In this document: in pieces, positions 45,060-55,182 of the stretch
How positions within the stretch are numbered: position 1 is the first letter of the stretch
How the letters are laid out: each line of letters starts with the position of its first letter
Assembly: GCA_028280885.1 (NCBI GenBank)
Contig: JANQKY010000103.1
Coordinates: forward strand, 1-57,464
Length of the DNA: 57,464 nucleotides
Direction: 5' to 3'
Source: Tepidamorphus sp.
GTDB lineage: Bacteria > Pseudomonadota > Alphaproteobacteria > Rhizobiales > Tepidamorphaceae
Program-made: the position numbers and the translations under genes
Notes under the pieces: model-generated
Told to the model about the DNA's origin: nothing
Seen by the model: only the letters and a program-made list of their open reading frames with translations
The model's database searches: none

Positions 45060-47363
45060 TCACGCCGATCGAAGCGTGGTCGCCAATGGTGTCGACTGCG
45101 CTTCAGCGACCGCGACGGCCGTCATGTTGACGACGCCGCGCGACGTCACCGACGGGGTGAGGATATGCGCCGGCTTGGCCGCGCCGACGAGGATCGGCCC
45201 GACCGGCAGCGCGTCCGCCAGGCCCTTCAGCAGCTGATAGGCGATATTGGCCGCCGACAGGTTGGGCATGATGAAGACATTGGCGGTGCCGGTCAGCCGC
45301 GAGCGCGGGAAGATCCGGTTGCGCAACGCCTCGTCGAGGGCGACGTCGCCGTGCATTTCGCCGTCGACCTGGAAATCCGGTTTGCCGGCCTGAAGGATTT
45401 CCAGCGCATTGCGCATCTTCAGGGCATTGGCGGTGTCGGCGCTGCCGAAATTGGAATGCGACAGCAGCGCCACCTTCGGCTCGATGCCGAAGCGGCGGAC
45501 ATGGGCGGCCGCCAGCGTGACGGTGTCGGCGATCTCCTGGGCGGTCGGATCGTAGCTGACATAGGTGTCGGCGAGGAAATAGACGCCGCCGGGCAGGATC
45601 AGCAGGCTCAGGGCCGAAAAATCGTTCACGCCGGGCTTCAGCCCGAGGATGTTGCGGATCCAGCGCAGGTGGCCGTCATAGCGGCCCTCGACACCGCAGA
45701 TCATCGCATCGGCCTCGTAGCGTTCCACTGCAAGCGCGGCGATCACGGTCGAGTTGGTCCTCACGAGCGTGCGCGCATAGTCCGGCGTGATGCCCTTGCG
45801 GCCGGTCAAATCGATCAGGGTCTCGACGAAGTCGCGATAGCGCGGATCGTCCTGCGGATTGATGAGCTGGAAATCGGTGCCCGGCCGGATCGACAGGCCG
45901 TAGCGCTCAAGCCGTGTTTCGACCACATCGGGGCGCCCGACCAGGATCGGCTCGGCGATCCCCTCCTCCACCGCGACCTGGGCCGCGCGCAGGATCCGCT
46001 CGTCCTCGCCCTCGGCATAGATCACCCGCTTGGGCGCCGAACGGGCCTTGGCGAACAGCGGCTTCATGACGAAGCCCGAGCGGAAGACGAAGCGGTTCAG
46101 GATCTCGTCATAGGCCTCGAAATCCTCGATCGGCCGTGTCGCGACGCCGGTCTCCATGGCTGCCCGGGCGACCGCCGGCGCGATCCGCAGGATGAGGCGC
46201 GGGTCGAAGGGATTGGGGATCAGGTTGTCCGCGCCGAACAGTCGCGTCTCGCCGCCATAGGCCTTGGCCGCGACGTCGGAGGAGGCCTCGTGGGCCAGAT
46301 CGGCGATCGCGTCGACGGCTGCGATCTTCATCTCCTCGTTGATCGTCGTCGCGCCGACATCGAGCGCGCCGCGGAAGATGAAGGGAAAGCACAGGACGTT
46401 GTTGACCTGGTTGGGAAAGTCCGAGCGGCCGGTGCAGACCATCGCGTCCGGCCGGGCCTCAAAGGCCGCCTCCGGCATGATCTCCGGGTGCGGATTGGCA
46501 AGCGCCATGATTAAGGGCTTGTCCGCCATGCGCCCGACCATCTCCGGCTTCAACACGCCGCCGACGGAGACGCCCAGGAAGATATCCGCCCCGTCGATGA
46601 TGTCATCAAGCGTGCGGGCATCGGTCTTCTGGGCGAAAACGGACTTCCAGCGGTCCATCTCTTCCGCCCGCCCCTCGTAGACGACGCCGGCGATATCGGT
46701 GATCCAGATGTTCTCGCGCTTGACGCCGATCCCGACCAGCAGGTGCAGGCAGGCAAGCGCTGCGGCGCCGGCGCCGGAGCAGACCAGCTTGACGTCCTCC
46801 GGCTTCTTGCCGGCGAGCCGCAGGCCGTTGCGCACGGCGGCGGCGACGATGATCGCCGTACCGTGCTGATCGTCGTGGAAGACGGGAATGTTCATCGTCT
46901 CGCGCAGCCGCGCCTCGACCTCGAAACATTCCGGCGCCTTGATGTCCTCAAGGTTGATGCCGCCGAAGGTCGGCTCGAGCGCGGAAATCACATCGACCAT
47001 CCGGTCGACGGTTGACGCATCGATCTCGATATCGAAGACGTCGATGCCGGCGAATTTCTTGAACAGGACCGCCTTGCCTTCCATCACCGGCTTGGAGGCG
47101 AGCGGACCGATCGCGCCGAGGCCCAGCACCGCGGTGCCGTTGGAGACGACGGCGACGAGATTGCCGCGCGCGGTCAGGTTGGCGGCCTCGGCCTCATCCT
47201 CGGCGATTGCCTGGCAGGCCGCCGCAACGCCCGGCGAATAGGCGAGCGCCAGGTCGCGGTTGTTGCCGAGCGGCTTGGTCGCCCGGATCTCCAGTTTTCC
47301 CGGACGCGGGTGACGATGATAGACGAGCGACCCGCTGCGCAGGTCTTCGGACAGATCGGCCAC
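45060..47363 (-). CDS. maeB: NADP-dependent malic enzyme with C-terminal phosphotransacetylase-like domain
   Basis: This 767-aa fusion is of the MaeB type. It decarboxylates malate to pyruvate with NADP+ in the cytosol. Residues 1-430 are the malic enzyme: the N-terminal LAYSPGVAAACQAI, FEVEARLRETMNIPVFHDDQHGTA active-site segment and the Rossmann region VCSGAGAAALACL. The rest is a phosphotransacetylase-like domain, thought to bind acetyl-CoA as allosteric effector and usually not catalytic. The long form is normal for proteobacteria. It leads the glycosyltransferase gene by 15 bp. Confidence 0.95.
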   Translation of the reverse strand: MADLSEDLRSGSLVYHRHPRPGKLEIRATKPLGNNRDLALAYSPGVAAACQAIAEDEAEAANLTARGNLVAVVSNGTAVLGLGAIGPLASKPVMEGKAVLFKKFAGIDVFDIEIDASTVDRMVDVISALEPTFGGINLEDIKAPECFEVEARLRETMNIPVFHDDQHGTAIIVAAAVRNGLRLAGKKPEDVKLVCSGAGAAALACLHLLVGIGVKRENIWITDIAGVVYEGRAEEMDRWKSVFAQKTDARTLDDIIDGADIFLGVSVGGVLKPEMVGRMADKPLIMALANPHPEIMPEAAFEARPDAMVCTGRSDFPNQVNNVLCFPFIFRGALDVGATTINEEMKIAAVDAIADLAHEASSDVAAKAYGGETRLFGADNLIPNPFDPRLILRIAPAVARAAMETGVATRPIEDFEAYDEILNRFVFRSGFVMKPLFAKARSAPKRVIYAEGEDERILRAAQVAVEEGIAEPILVGRPDVVETRLERYGLSIRPGTDFQLINPQDDPRYRDFVETLIDLTGRKGITPDYARTLVRTNSTVIAALAVERYEADAMICGVEGRYDGHLRWIRNILGLKPGVNDFSALSLLILPGGVYFLADTYVSYDPTAQEIADTVTLAAAHVRRFGIEPKVALLSHSNFGSADTANALKMRNALEILQAGKPDFQVDGEMHGDVALDEALRNRIFPRSRLTGTANVFIMPNLSAANIAYQLLKGLADALPVGPILVGAAKPAHILTPSVTSRGVVNMTAVAVAEAQSTPLATTLRSA

Positions 47364-47400
47364 GGGTCTCCTCCCCCATCAACGGAACTATCCCGGTATA

Positions 47401-47443
47401 CCCGCAAAGCGGGCCGGCTGGAAATGACAACCGCCTCCGGCGG
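47401..47443 (-). terminator. GC hairpins downstream of aspS
   Basis: CCGCC-TCC-GGCGG (47431-47443) and CCCGC-AAA-GCGGG (47401-47413) lie between the aspS stop and the malic enzyme start. They may help end the aspS transcript. Stems are short and no T-run follows. Confidence 0.35.
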
Positions 47444-47478
47444 GTGCCCGTTCGAGCTTACCTCAACAGGCTCGCCTG

Positions 47479-49302
47479 TCAGGATTTGGGCGGCGGCACC
47501 GGGCGGATGTGCAATTCGCGAAGCTGGGCCGCCGAAACCTCGGACGGCGCGCCCATCATCAGGTCCTGCGCCTGCTGGTTCATCGGGAACATGACGACCT
47601 CGCGCAGGTTCTCCTCGCCGCACAGCAGCATGACGATACGGTCGACGCCCGGCGCGATGCCGCCATGCGGCGGGGCGCCGAATTCGAGCGCCCGCAGCAT
47701 GCCGCCGAACTTCTCCTGCAGGACCTCCTCGCCATAACCGGCGATGGCGAAGGCGCGCCGCATGATCTCGGGGCGATGGTTCCGGATCGCGCCCGACGAC
47801 AGTTCGACGCCGTTGCAGACGATATCGTACTGATAGGCGAGCACCTGCAGCGGATCGAGCGTTTCGAGCGCCTCCAGTTCGCCCTGCGGCATCGAGAAGG
47901 GGTTGTGCGAGAAGTCGACGCGCTTTTCCTCCTCGTTCCACTCGAACATCGGGAAATCGACGATCCAGCAGAAATCGAAACGGTCGCGGTCGATCAGGTC
48001 GAGGTCCTCGCCGATCTTCTGACGCGCCCGGCCGGCGAAATCGGCGAAGCTGCGCGGCACGCCGGCGACGAAGAACACGGCGTCGCCGTTTTCCAGTCCA
48101 AGCTGCGTGCGGATCGCCTGGACGCGGTCAGGGCCAATGTTCTTGGCGATCGGGCCGGCGCCCTCGCCGTCGCGGAAGAAGATATAGCCAAGCCCCGGCT
48201 GGCCTTCGCCTTGCGCCCAGGAGTTCATCCGGTCGCAGAAGGCGCGCGAGCCGCCGGTCTTGGCCGGAATGGCCCAGACCCGGCTGTCGTTCTTGTGGAA
48301 CTGCGCCCGGTCATAGGCCGCGACCGCCTCGGCGCTCTCGTAGTCCTTGAGCTGGTTTGCGAAGATCTTGAAGCCGGACTGCCAGAAATGCTCCGACACA
48401 TCCTGCATGATGATCGGATTGCGCAGGTCCGGCTTGTCGGTGCCGTATTTCCTGAGCGCGTCCCACCAGGCAATGCGCGGGAACGCCTTCGTTACCGGCT
48501 TGTCGCCGCCGAATTCCTCGAAGACGCCGCGCAGCACCGGCTCGACGGCTGCGAAGACGTCGTCCTGGGTGACGAAGCTCATCTCGATATCGAGCTGGTA
48601 GAACTCGCCCGGCGAACGGTCGGCGCGGGCGTCCTCGTCGCGGAAGCACGGGGCGATCTGGAAATACTTGTCGAAGCCCGCGATCATCGTCAGTTGCTTG
48701 AACTGCTGCGGCGCCTGCGGCAGGGCGTAGAATGTGCCGGGATGGACGCGCGAGGGCACCAGATAGTCGCGCGCGCCCTCGGGGCTCGAGGCGGTCAGGA
48801 TCGGCGTCTGGAACTCGGTGAAGCCCTCCTCCATCATCCGGTTGCGCAGCGACTGGATGATGCGCGAGCGCTTGACGATGTTGTTGTGCAGCGTCTCGCG
48901 GCGCAGGTCGAGGAAACGGTAGGTGAGCCGGGTCTCTTCCGGGTAGTCGGGCTCGCCGAAGACCGGCAGCGGCAGTTCGGCCGCCGCGCTCAGGACCTCG
49001 ATTTCGGAGATGAACACCTCGACGGCGCCGGTCGGCAGGCCCGGATTGACCGTTTCGTCGGGCCGGTTGCGGACGGCCCCGTCGATCCGCAGCACCCATT
49101 CCGACCGCACGGTCTCGGCCATCGCGAAGGCCGGCGAATCCGGATCGGCGACACATTGGGTGATGCCGTAATGGTCGCGCAGATCGATGAACAGGACGCC
49201 GCCATGGTCGCGGACACGATGGACCCAGCCCGACAGGCGCGCGGTTTCTCCGACATCCGCGGGGCGGAGTTCGCCGCAGGTATGGGTACGGTAGGCGTGC
49301 AT
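47479..49302 (-). CDS. aspS: Aspartyl-tRNA synthetase
   Basis: This class II tRNA synthetase of bacterial type has 607 aa. The OB-fold anticodon domain starts RTHTCGELRPADVGETARLSGW, followed by motif 2 in CFRDEDARADRSPGEFYQLDIEMSF, the bacterial GAD insertion domain in the middle, and motif 3 in GIAPGVDRIVMLLCG near the C-terminus. In organisms lacking AsnRS it also charges tRNA-Asn. Which type applies here cannot be told from the window. It is divergent from rnd. Confidence 0.97.
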   Translation of the reverse strand: MHAYRTHTCGELRPADVGETARLSGWVHRVRDHGGVLFIDLRDHYGITQCVADPDSPAFAMAETVRSEWVLRIDGAVRNRPDETVNPGLPTGAVEVFISEIEVLSAAAELPLPVFGEPDYPEETRLTYRFLDLRRETLHNNIVKRSRIIQSLRNRMMEEGFTEFQTPILTASSPEGARDYLVPSRVHPGTFYALPQAPQQFKQLTMIAGFDKYFQIAPCFRDEDARADRSPGEFYQLDIEMSFVTQDDVFAAVEPVLRGVFEEFGGDKPVTKAFPRIAWWDALRKYGTDKPDLRNPIIMQDVSEHFWQSGFKIFANQLKDYESAEAVAAYDRAQFHKNDSRVWAIPAKTGGSRAFCDRMNSWAQGEGQPGLGYIFFRDGEGAGPIAKNIGPDRVQAIRTQLGLENGDAVFFVAGVPRSFADFAGRARQKIGEDLDLIDRDRFDFCWIVDFPMFEWNEEEKRVDFSHNPFSMPQGELEALETLDPLQVLAYQYDIVCNGVELSSGAIRNHRPEIMRRAFAIAGYGEEVLQEKFGGMLRALEFGAPPHGGIAPGVDRIVMLLCGEENLREVVMFPMNQQAQDLMMGAPSEVSAAQLRELHIRPVPPPKS

Positions 49303-49382
49303 TCAAGTCCTCGCGATGTTCGGCTGAAATTCGACGCCGGTTAGGGGCATAGGGGGTGGCGAAAGTCAATAGCGTCGCGCCA

Positions 49383-49424
49383 CATGCCCCCGACGACATC
49401 GGGGACGACATCTTGGGGGGCATG
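49383..49424. repeat. 9-bp inverted repeat in the aspS/rnd divergent region
   Basis: CATGCCCCC (49383-49391) and GGGGGCATG (49416-49424) are perfect inverted arms around a 24-nt loop containing CGACGACATCGGGG, which can pair with the left arm instead. It lies in the 238-bp region that must contain the aspS and rnd promoters. A -10-like TATAAG follows at 49448-49453. Confidence 0.45.
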
Positions 49425-49540
49425 GTGGCCGCGGCGCTGTCTCTGCTATAAGAGGATTCCCTGTTCCCCTTTCCGGCCCTTACCATACCGGCGGGGCAAC
49501 CGGCCGACACGAACCGCAGGACACCCCCCGCAGGATATAC

Positions 49541-50764
49541 ATGGACCTGATCTCGACGACGAAAGACTTAACCCAAGCCTGCCGGGCGCTCGCCCGCTAC
49601 GACCACATCGCCGTCGATACGGAATTCATGCGCGATACGACCTATTGGCCGAAGCTCTGCCTGATCCAGATGGCGGCGCCGGATGGGCCGGTCTATCTGG
49701 TCGATGCGACCGCCGAGGGGCTGACGCTCGATCCCTTCCTCGACCTGATGGGCAACGAGGCGGTGACCAAGGTCTTTCACGCCGCCCGGCAGGACGTGGA
49801 GATCGTCTATCATCTCGGCGAACTGATCCCGCATCCGCTGTTCGACACCCAGGTTGCCGCCGCCGTCTGCGGACATGGTGAGTCGGTCGGCTATGACGCG
49901 CTGGTGCGCGAGTTGGCGGGTGTCTCGATCGACAAGAAGCACCGTTTCACCGACTGGTCGCGCCGCCCGCTGAGCGAGGCGCAGCTTGCCTATGCGGCCG
50001 CCGACGTCATCCACCTGCTGCCCGTCTACGATCAGTTGCAGCGCGAGATCGCCGAGGTCGGGCGCGAAGAGTGGATCCGCGAGGAAATGGACATCCTGAC
50101 CTCGCCCGGGACTTACAGCACCGATCCGTCCGATGCCTGGCGCCGGCTCAAGATGAAGGTGCGCAAGCCACGCGAATTCGCGCTTTTCATGGACATCGCC
50201 GCCTGGCGCGAGCGCGAGGCGCAGAACCGCGACGTGCCGCGCAGCCGTGTCCTGAAGGACGACGCCCTCTACGAGATCGCCCTGCATCAGCCCGAAAGCG
50301 AGCAGGCGATGGCGCGCCTGCGCTCGGTACCGAAGGGATATGAACGCTCAAGCACCGGCCGGGACCTGCTCAAGATCGTTCACCGGATCCGCAAGCTCGA
50401 CCCCGACGCGCTGCCGGCGATGCCGCGCAAGGACGGCCCGCAACGCACCTCGGGACCGGTCTCCGACCTCTTGAAGGTGCTGCTCAAGGGCGTTGCGGCA
50501 AAGAACAAGGTGGCCGCGCGGCTCGTCGCAACCAGCGACGATGTCGAGGCGATCGCCGCCGACGACGATGCCGACGTGCCCGCCCTGAAGGGCTGGCGGC
50601 GGGAGATCTTCGGCGAGAAGGCGCTGGACTTGAAACACGGCCGGCTGGCGATCGCGATCGACGGAAACCGGCTGTCCTTCGAACCGCGCGAGCCGGCAAA
50701 GCCGAAGCCGAAACGCTCGCGCCGGCGCAAATCGGCAAACGGGGATGCGACCGTCCACGGTTAG
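49541..50764 (+). CDS. rnd: Ribonuclease D
   Basis: This 3'-to-5' exoribonuclease of the DEDDy group, active in tRNA 3' maturation, has 407 aa. The exonuclease domain shows all motifs: D-x-E in VDTEFMRD (near residue 24), Asp in HAARQDVEIVYH, and Tyr-x3-Asp in YAAADVIHL. An HRDC domain follows (about 205-290, including LKDDALYEIALHQP). The C-terminus is Lys/Arg-rich (PKPKRSRRRKS), likely RNA-binding. It converges with the GNAT gene, 13 bp between stops. Confidence 0.95.
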   Translation: MDLISTTKDLTQACRALARYDHIAVDTEFMRDTTYWPKLCLIQMAAPDGPVYLVDATAEGLTLDPFLDLMGNEAVTKVFHAARQDVEIVYHLGELIPHPLFDTQVAAAVCGHGESVGYDALVRELAGVSIDKKHRFTDWSRRPLSEAQLAYAAADVIHLLPVYDQLQREIAEVGREEWIREEMDILTSPGTYSTDPSDAWRRLKMKVRKPREFALFMDIAAWREREAQNRDVPRSRVLKDDALYEIALHQPESEQAMARLRSVPKGYERSSTGRDLLKIVHRIRKLDPDALPAMPRKDGPQRTSGPVSDLLKVLLKGVAAKNKVAARLVATSDDVEAIAADDDADVPALKGWRREIFGEKALDLKHGRLAIAIDGNRLSFEPREPAKPKPKRSRRRKSANGDATVHG

Positions 50765-50777
50765 GTGGGGCGTCCGA

Positions 50778-51305
50778 TCAGGGCTGCCAAAGCGCGGGCT
50801 GCATCCAGGTAGGCGGTAACGCCAAGGTGCCCTGCGCCTTGCCCGGCTCGTCGTCAAGATCGATCGACCGCCAGGCCTCCCGCCATTCCTTGGGAAGCGG
50901 ATAAGGTGGCTCGACGCCGTGGTCTGCGACGAAGCCGAAGCGGCCGTAATAGGCGGGATCGCCGAGGACCAGCACGCTTCGGGCGCCCATTTGGGCAAGG
51001 TCCTGCAGACCAGCGCGGATCAGCGCACCGCCGATCCCCTGTCTCTGCACCCGCGTCGCGACCGCCAGCGGCCCGAGCAGGGCAACCCGTTCGCCCGCCG
51101 GATCGACGGTGCCCTGCGTGAACAGGATGTGGCCAACGACCGCACCGTCCTTGACGGCGACCAGCGACAAGACGCCCGCCTCTTCCCGCAGCAAGGCGCG
51201 GACGAGCGGCAGCAGGTCCTCGCCCGGAAAGGCGTCGGGATAGAGGTGCGCGAGCGCCCCCTCGTCTGCCGGAACCGACCGGCGGATATCGACGCTGTCG
51301 TCCAT
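50778..51305 (-). CDS. GNAT-family N-acetyltransferase
   Basis: This 175-aa acetyltransferase has the acetyl-CoA-binding motif A in AVATRVQRQGIGGALIRAGL (about 95-114) and LGDPAYYGRFGFVADHGVEPPY near the end, typical of the YhbS-like group. Substrate unknown. The start ATG at 51305 lies 11 bp after the ppx stop and has GGGG 5 nt upstream. ATG at 51311 is possible. The frame extends much further upstream inside the ppx gene, but the family-like region begins here. Confidence 0.9.
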   Translation of the reverse strand: MDDSVDIRRSVPADEGALAHLYPDAFPGEDLLPLVRALLREEAGVLSLVAVKDGAVVGHILFTQGTVDPAGERVALLGPLAVATRVQRQGIGGALIRAGLQDLAQMGARSVLVLGDPAYYGRFGFVADHGVEPPYPLPKEWREAWRSIDLDDEPGKAQGTLALPPTWMQPALWQP

Positions 51306-51316
51306 CGGCATCCCCG

Positions 51317-52930
51317 TCAGGCCGGCGTCTCGATTTCCGGCCTCAGGCCGATCAGCCTGGCGAGCTGTTTCAGGCGCGAGGCGACGCGGGACCCGGCGAG
51401 GCTTGCCAGATCGCCCGGCAGGGTCAGCACCAGCGCCTCGCCGTCGGCCTTCAGCGCCGCCCGGTCGATGACGCCGGGCATCGCCCCGCTGATCAGATAG
51501 GCAACGCGTAGCGCCCCACTCAGCAGGCGGGCGCGTTCGCCCGTGCGGCCATTCGCCAAAACGCCGATGCGCGGGCTCAGGCCGTCGCCCGACAGGCCGA
51601 CATAGCGGTGGAAGACGGTCAGCGCCAGGAAGGCGCGGCCTGGATGGTCGATGCCGGTGAAGGAGGCATAGGCGATCGCGCTCAGGCTTTGCTCGCCGCG
51701 ATAATCGGGATGCGAGCGCCAGCCGATATCGCCGAGCAGGCAGGCGGCATGGCGCAGGCGCCGCTCCTCGTCGGTCTCCTCGATGCCGGCGGAGGCGTAG
51801 AACTGGTCGGTCCAGTCGCACAATTCGCGGGCAAAGCGCGGCGAGCGCGAGCGCAGATAGGAGAGTTCGAGACAGGCGGCGATCAGCGGATCGCTTTGCT
51901 GCATCGTCTCGTCGAGCAGGGTGTAGAGCAACCCCTCGCGCACGCCGAGCGCGGAGATGACGAGGCGTTTCGCCTGGCTGCGGCGCAGCGCCTGCTCGAG
52001 CACCATCGCGCCATAGGGCAGAAGTTCGCGGCGGGCGGACGAGACCGCGTCGATATGGGGAAGCGTCTCCGGCCGTGATCGCCGCACCATGCGGGTGAAC
52101 TCGATCGCCTCGGCGGCCGGGATCTGATAGCCGTGCATGATGTGCAGCGGATAGTCGGTCTGGGCCATGTGCAGGCGCACCAGCGAGCGAAAGGTGCCGC
52201 CGATGGCGAAGAAGTCGCGGCCCTTGCCGCCGCCCAGCACGCGGGAGGTCTCGATCGACTGGGCGACGATCCGCTCCGCCTTCTTGATCGACTGGCCGGC
52301 GAGATCGCGCAGGCGCAGGCCGCCGAGCGGCAGGGTCTCGCCGGTGCCGATGGTCCGGCCCCTGATGTCGATCGTCTCGAAGCTGCCACCGCCCAGGTCG
52401 CCGGCGATGCCGTCGGGATCCTTGAAGCCGGCGACGACGCCGAAGGCGGACAGGCTCGCCTCCTCATGGCCGGTCAGCACCCGGATCGGCGCGCCGATGA
52501 TGTCCTCGACCCGTTCGACGAACGCCGCCCCGTTGCTGGCCTCGCGCACCGCCGCAGTCGCGATCACGTGGATCGCGCCGACGCCGATCTGCCTTGCAAG
52601 CGCCCGGAACCGGGTGATCGATTCAATCGCCATCGTCACCGACGTCTCTTCGAGCCGGCCGAGCGAGGCGACATGCCGTCCGAGGCCGCACAGCACCTTT
52701 TCGTTGAAGATCGGTGTCGGGCTGCGCGTCAGGCCCTCATAGACGACGAGGCGGACGGAATTCGAGCCGATATCGACGACGGCGACGGGTTCGAGTTCGT
52801 CCAGCCGGCTCGGCGCGGCGTTGAGGCGTCCAGAGGACTGTAATCCGGCGGATTGGGATCTGGCCCGCTCAGGCTGTGGGCGGGTCGCCGGCGAAAGACT
52901 TTGGAGGGTGCTGTTCAAGAGATTTTCCAC
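51317..52930 (-). CDS. ppx: Exopolyphosphatase, Ppx/GppA family
   Basis: This actin-fold phosphatase releases phosphate from polyphosphate (or ppGpp-pathway pppGpp in the GppA branch). The 537-aa product has VAVVDIGSNSVRLVVYEG (phosphate loop 1, about 48-65), GDLGGGSFETIDI (loop 2) and a C-terminal HD-like helical domain (about 330-510, with LLGDIGWRSHPDYRGEQ). The first 45 residues are low-complexity, and the start codon GTG at 52930 would overlap ppk by 62 bp. A later start is possible. Together with ppk it forms a polyphosphate synthesis/degradation pair. Confidence 0.93.
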   Translation of the reverse strand: MENLLNSTLQSLSPATRPQPERARSQSAGLQSSGRLNAAPSRLDELEPVAVVDIGSNSVRLVVYEGLTRSPTPIFNEKVLCGLGRHVASLGRLEETSVTMAIESITRFRALARQIGVGAIHVIATAAVREASNGAAFVERVEDIIGAPIRVLTGHEEASLSAFGVVAGFKDPDGIAGDLGGGSFETIDIRGRTIGTGETLPLGGLRLRDLAGQSIKKAERIVAQSIETSRVLGGGKGRDFFAIGGTFRSLVRLHMAQTDYPLHIMHGYQIPAAEAIEFTRMVRRSRPETLPHIDAVSSARRELLPYGAMVLEQALRRSQAKRLVISALGVREGLLYTLLDETMQQSDPLIAACLELSYLRSRSPRFARELCDWTDQFYASAGIEETDEERRLRHAACLLGDIGWRSHPDYRGEQSLSAIAYASFTGIDHPGRAFLALTVFHRYVGLSGDGLSPRIGVLANGRTGERARLLSGALRVAYLISGAMPGVIDRAALKADGEALVLTLPGDLASLAGSRVASRLKQLARLIGLRPEIETPA

Positions 52931-55118
52931 GTCCCGATAGACTCGGATTGGTCATGCAGTAGTGGTGGACGTTGAAGGGTTCCTCGCCCTCTTGCGGCGC
53001 TATCCGGATCGAGTCGCCATCCGGCAGCAATTGCCAGCTCTGCTGGTTGTCCTTCAAGCTTGCGACCATGATCTGGTCGAGCACCTGGGCATGAACCGTC
53101 GGGTTGGTCAGCGGCGCCATTGCCTCGACACGCCGGATCAGGTTGCGCGGCATCCAGTCCGCCGAACTGATATAGACGAGCGCCTTCTGCGAGGGCAATC
53201 CGTAACCGTTGCCGAATGCACAGATTCTTGAGTGTTCGAGGAAGCGACCGACGATGCTCTTGACGCGGATATTGTCGGACAGGCCGGGCACGCCGGGCCT
53301 GAGGCAGCAGATGCCGCGGATGATCAGGTCGATCTGCACGCCGGCGCGGCTGGCCCGGTAGAGACCGTCGATGATGTCGGGATCGACGAGCGAATTCATC
53401 TTCGCCCAGATCGCCGCCGGACGGCCCGCCTTGGCATGGGCGATCTCGGCATCGATATTGTCCAGGCAGGTCTGCTTGATCGTGTAGGGCGAGACGTCCA
53501 TCGCCTCCAGGCCCTGCGGCTCGGCATAACCGGTGATGAAATTGAAGATGCGGGTGACGTCGCGGGTGATCGCCGGATTGACGGTGAAACAGGACAGGTC
53601 CGTGTAGATCCGCGCCGTCACCGGATGATAGTTGCCGGTGCCGATATGGACGTAGGACGCCAGTTGCCGCGCCTCGCGCCGCACCACCAGCGACAGCTTG
53701 GCGTGCGTCTTCAATTCGACGAAGCCGTAGACCACCTGGACGCCGGCGCGCTCCAGGTCGCGGGCCCAGCGGATATTCGCCTCCTCGTCGAAGCGCGCCT
53801 TCAGTTCGACGACGGCGGTGACCGACTTGCCGGCTTCGGCCGCATCGGCGAGCGCGCGGACGATGGGGGAATCGTTGCTGGTGCGATAGAGCGTCTGCTT
53901 GATCGCGACCACGTCCGGATCATTCGCGGCCTGGCGCAGGAACTGCAGGACGACGTCGAAGGACTCATAGGGGTGGTGGACGACCAGGTCCTTCTGGCGG
54001 ATCGCGGCGAAGCAGTCGCCGCCATGGTCGCGGATGCGCTCGGGAAAACGCGCCGAATAGGGCGGGAACTTCAGTTCCGGCCGGTCGACGGACACGAGCT
54101 GCGAGAATTCGGCAAGCGCCAGGACGCCCTCGACGACGTGGATCTCGTCGGCCTGCACATCCAGTTCGGCGGCGACGAAATCGCGCAAGGGTTCGGGCAT
54201 CTCCTCTTCGAGCTCGAGACGGATCACAGACCCGCGCCTGCGCCGCTTCAGCGCGCTTTCGAAGAAGCGGACGAGATCCTCCGCCTCTTCCTCGATTTCG
54301 ATGTCGCTGTCGCGGATGACACGGAAGGCGCCCTGCCCCTTCACCACATAGCCCGGGAACAGCCGCTCGGTGAACAGTTCGATCACGCATTCCAGCCGGA
54401 TGAAACGCTGCTTGGGTCGGCCCGGCCGGTCGAACCCGTCGGGCAGCGGTACGAAGCGGTCGATCTTGTTGGGCATGCGCACCAGCGCGCGCATCAGCCG
54501 CCCCTCCTCGCCGCCCTGCAATTCAAACGCGACTGTGAAGCCGAGATTGGGAATGAACGGGAACGGGTGCGCCGGATCGATGGCAAGCGGGGTCAGGACC
54601 GGGAAGATATGGTTGAGGAAATAGCCCTCGAGCCAGACCCGGTCGGCCTCCGTGACATCGGCCGCGTCGATCAGGACGATGTTCTCCTTGACCATCTCCT
54701 TGCGCAGCTTGACCAGCATCTTCTGCTGGTCCTCCGTCAGCGCGTCGACGGCGGCATCGATTTCGGCAAGCTGCTGGCGCGGCGTCAACCCGTCCTGGCT
54801 TGCCGTCGTGATGCCCTCGCGGGTCTGTCCCTTGAGGCCGGCGACACGCACCATGAAGAATTCATCGAGGTTGTTTCCCGAGATCGACAGGAAGCGCAGC
54901 CGTTCCAGCAGCGGATGGCTTGCATTGTCCGCCTCCTCGAGCACCCGCCGGTTGAAGCCGAGCCAGGACAGCTCGCGATTGACGAAGCGGTCGGAGGAGC
55001 GCATCCAGTCCTCGAAGGACCGGTCGGGCAGGCCGTAGGCCGCCATCTCCGGGACGGCAACAGGGGTCGGGGTCTTTGCCGTTTCGGCCATATCCGGCGT
55101 TTTCAAAGACTGCTGCAT
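52869..55118 (-). CDS. ppk: Polyphosphate kinase 1
   Basis: This enzyme polymerises the gamma-phosphate of ATP into polyphosphate at the membrane. The 749-aa product has the four PPK1 domains: N-terminal RFVNRELSWLGFNRRVLEEA, the head domain, and two catalytic PLD-like domains with the histidine in YVHIGTGNYHPVTARIYTD and the YISSADWMPRNLIRRVE segment. The end reads CMTNPSLSGRGKSLEQ, matching complete PPK1 proteins. ATG at 55118 is chosen, with GTG at 55154 as alternative; neither has an ideal ribosome-binding site. It overlaps or directly precedes ppx. Confidence 0.95.
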   Translation of the reverse strand: MQQSLKTPDMAETAKTPTPVAVPEMAAYGLPDRSFEDWMRSSDRFVNRELSWLGFNRRVLEEADNASHPLLERLRFLSISGNNLDEFFMVRVAGLKGQTREGITTASQDGLTPRQQLAEIDAAVDALTEDQQKMLVKLRKEMVKENIVLIDAADVTEADRVWLEGYFLNHIFPVLTPLAIDPAHPFPFIPNLGFTVAFELQGGEEGRLMRALVRMPNKIDRFVPLPDGFDRPGRPKQRFIRLECVIELFTERLFPGYVVKGQGAFRVIRDSDIEIEEEAEDLVRFFESALKRRRRGSVIRLELEEEMPEPLRDFVAAELDVQADEIHVVEGVLALAEFSQLVSVDRPELKFPPYSARFPERIRDHGGDCFAAIRQKDLVVHHPYESFDVVLQFLRQAANDPDVVAIKQTLYRTSNDSPIVRALADAAEAGKSVTAVVELKARFDEEANIRWARDLERAGVQVVYGFVELKTHAKLSLVVRREARQLASYVHIGTGNYHPVTARIYTDLSCFTVNPAITRDVTRIFNFITGYAEPQGLEAMDVSPYTIKQTCLDNIDAEIAHAKAGRPAAIWAKMNSLVDPDIIDGLYRASRAGVQIDLIIRGICCLRPGVPGLSDNIRVKSIVGRFLEHSRICAFGNGYGLPSQKALVYISSADWMPRNLIRRVEAMAPLTNPTVHAQVLDQIMVASLKDNQQSWQLLPDGDSIRIAPQEGEEPFNVHHYCMTNPSLSGRGKSLEQHPPKSFAGDPPTA

Positions 55119-55182
55119 CTTGATGTTTTTCGCTCCCGCCACCTGAAAATCCACAAAACAAACGCCGCCCGCCGCTTACGAT

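Noticed and set aside
47509..49344. Long plus-strand open frame over aspS
   Set aside because: It is antisense to aspS, which has all synthetase motifs. The antisense product has no recognisable domain.
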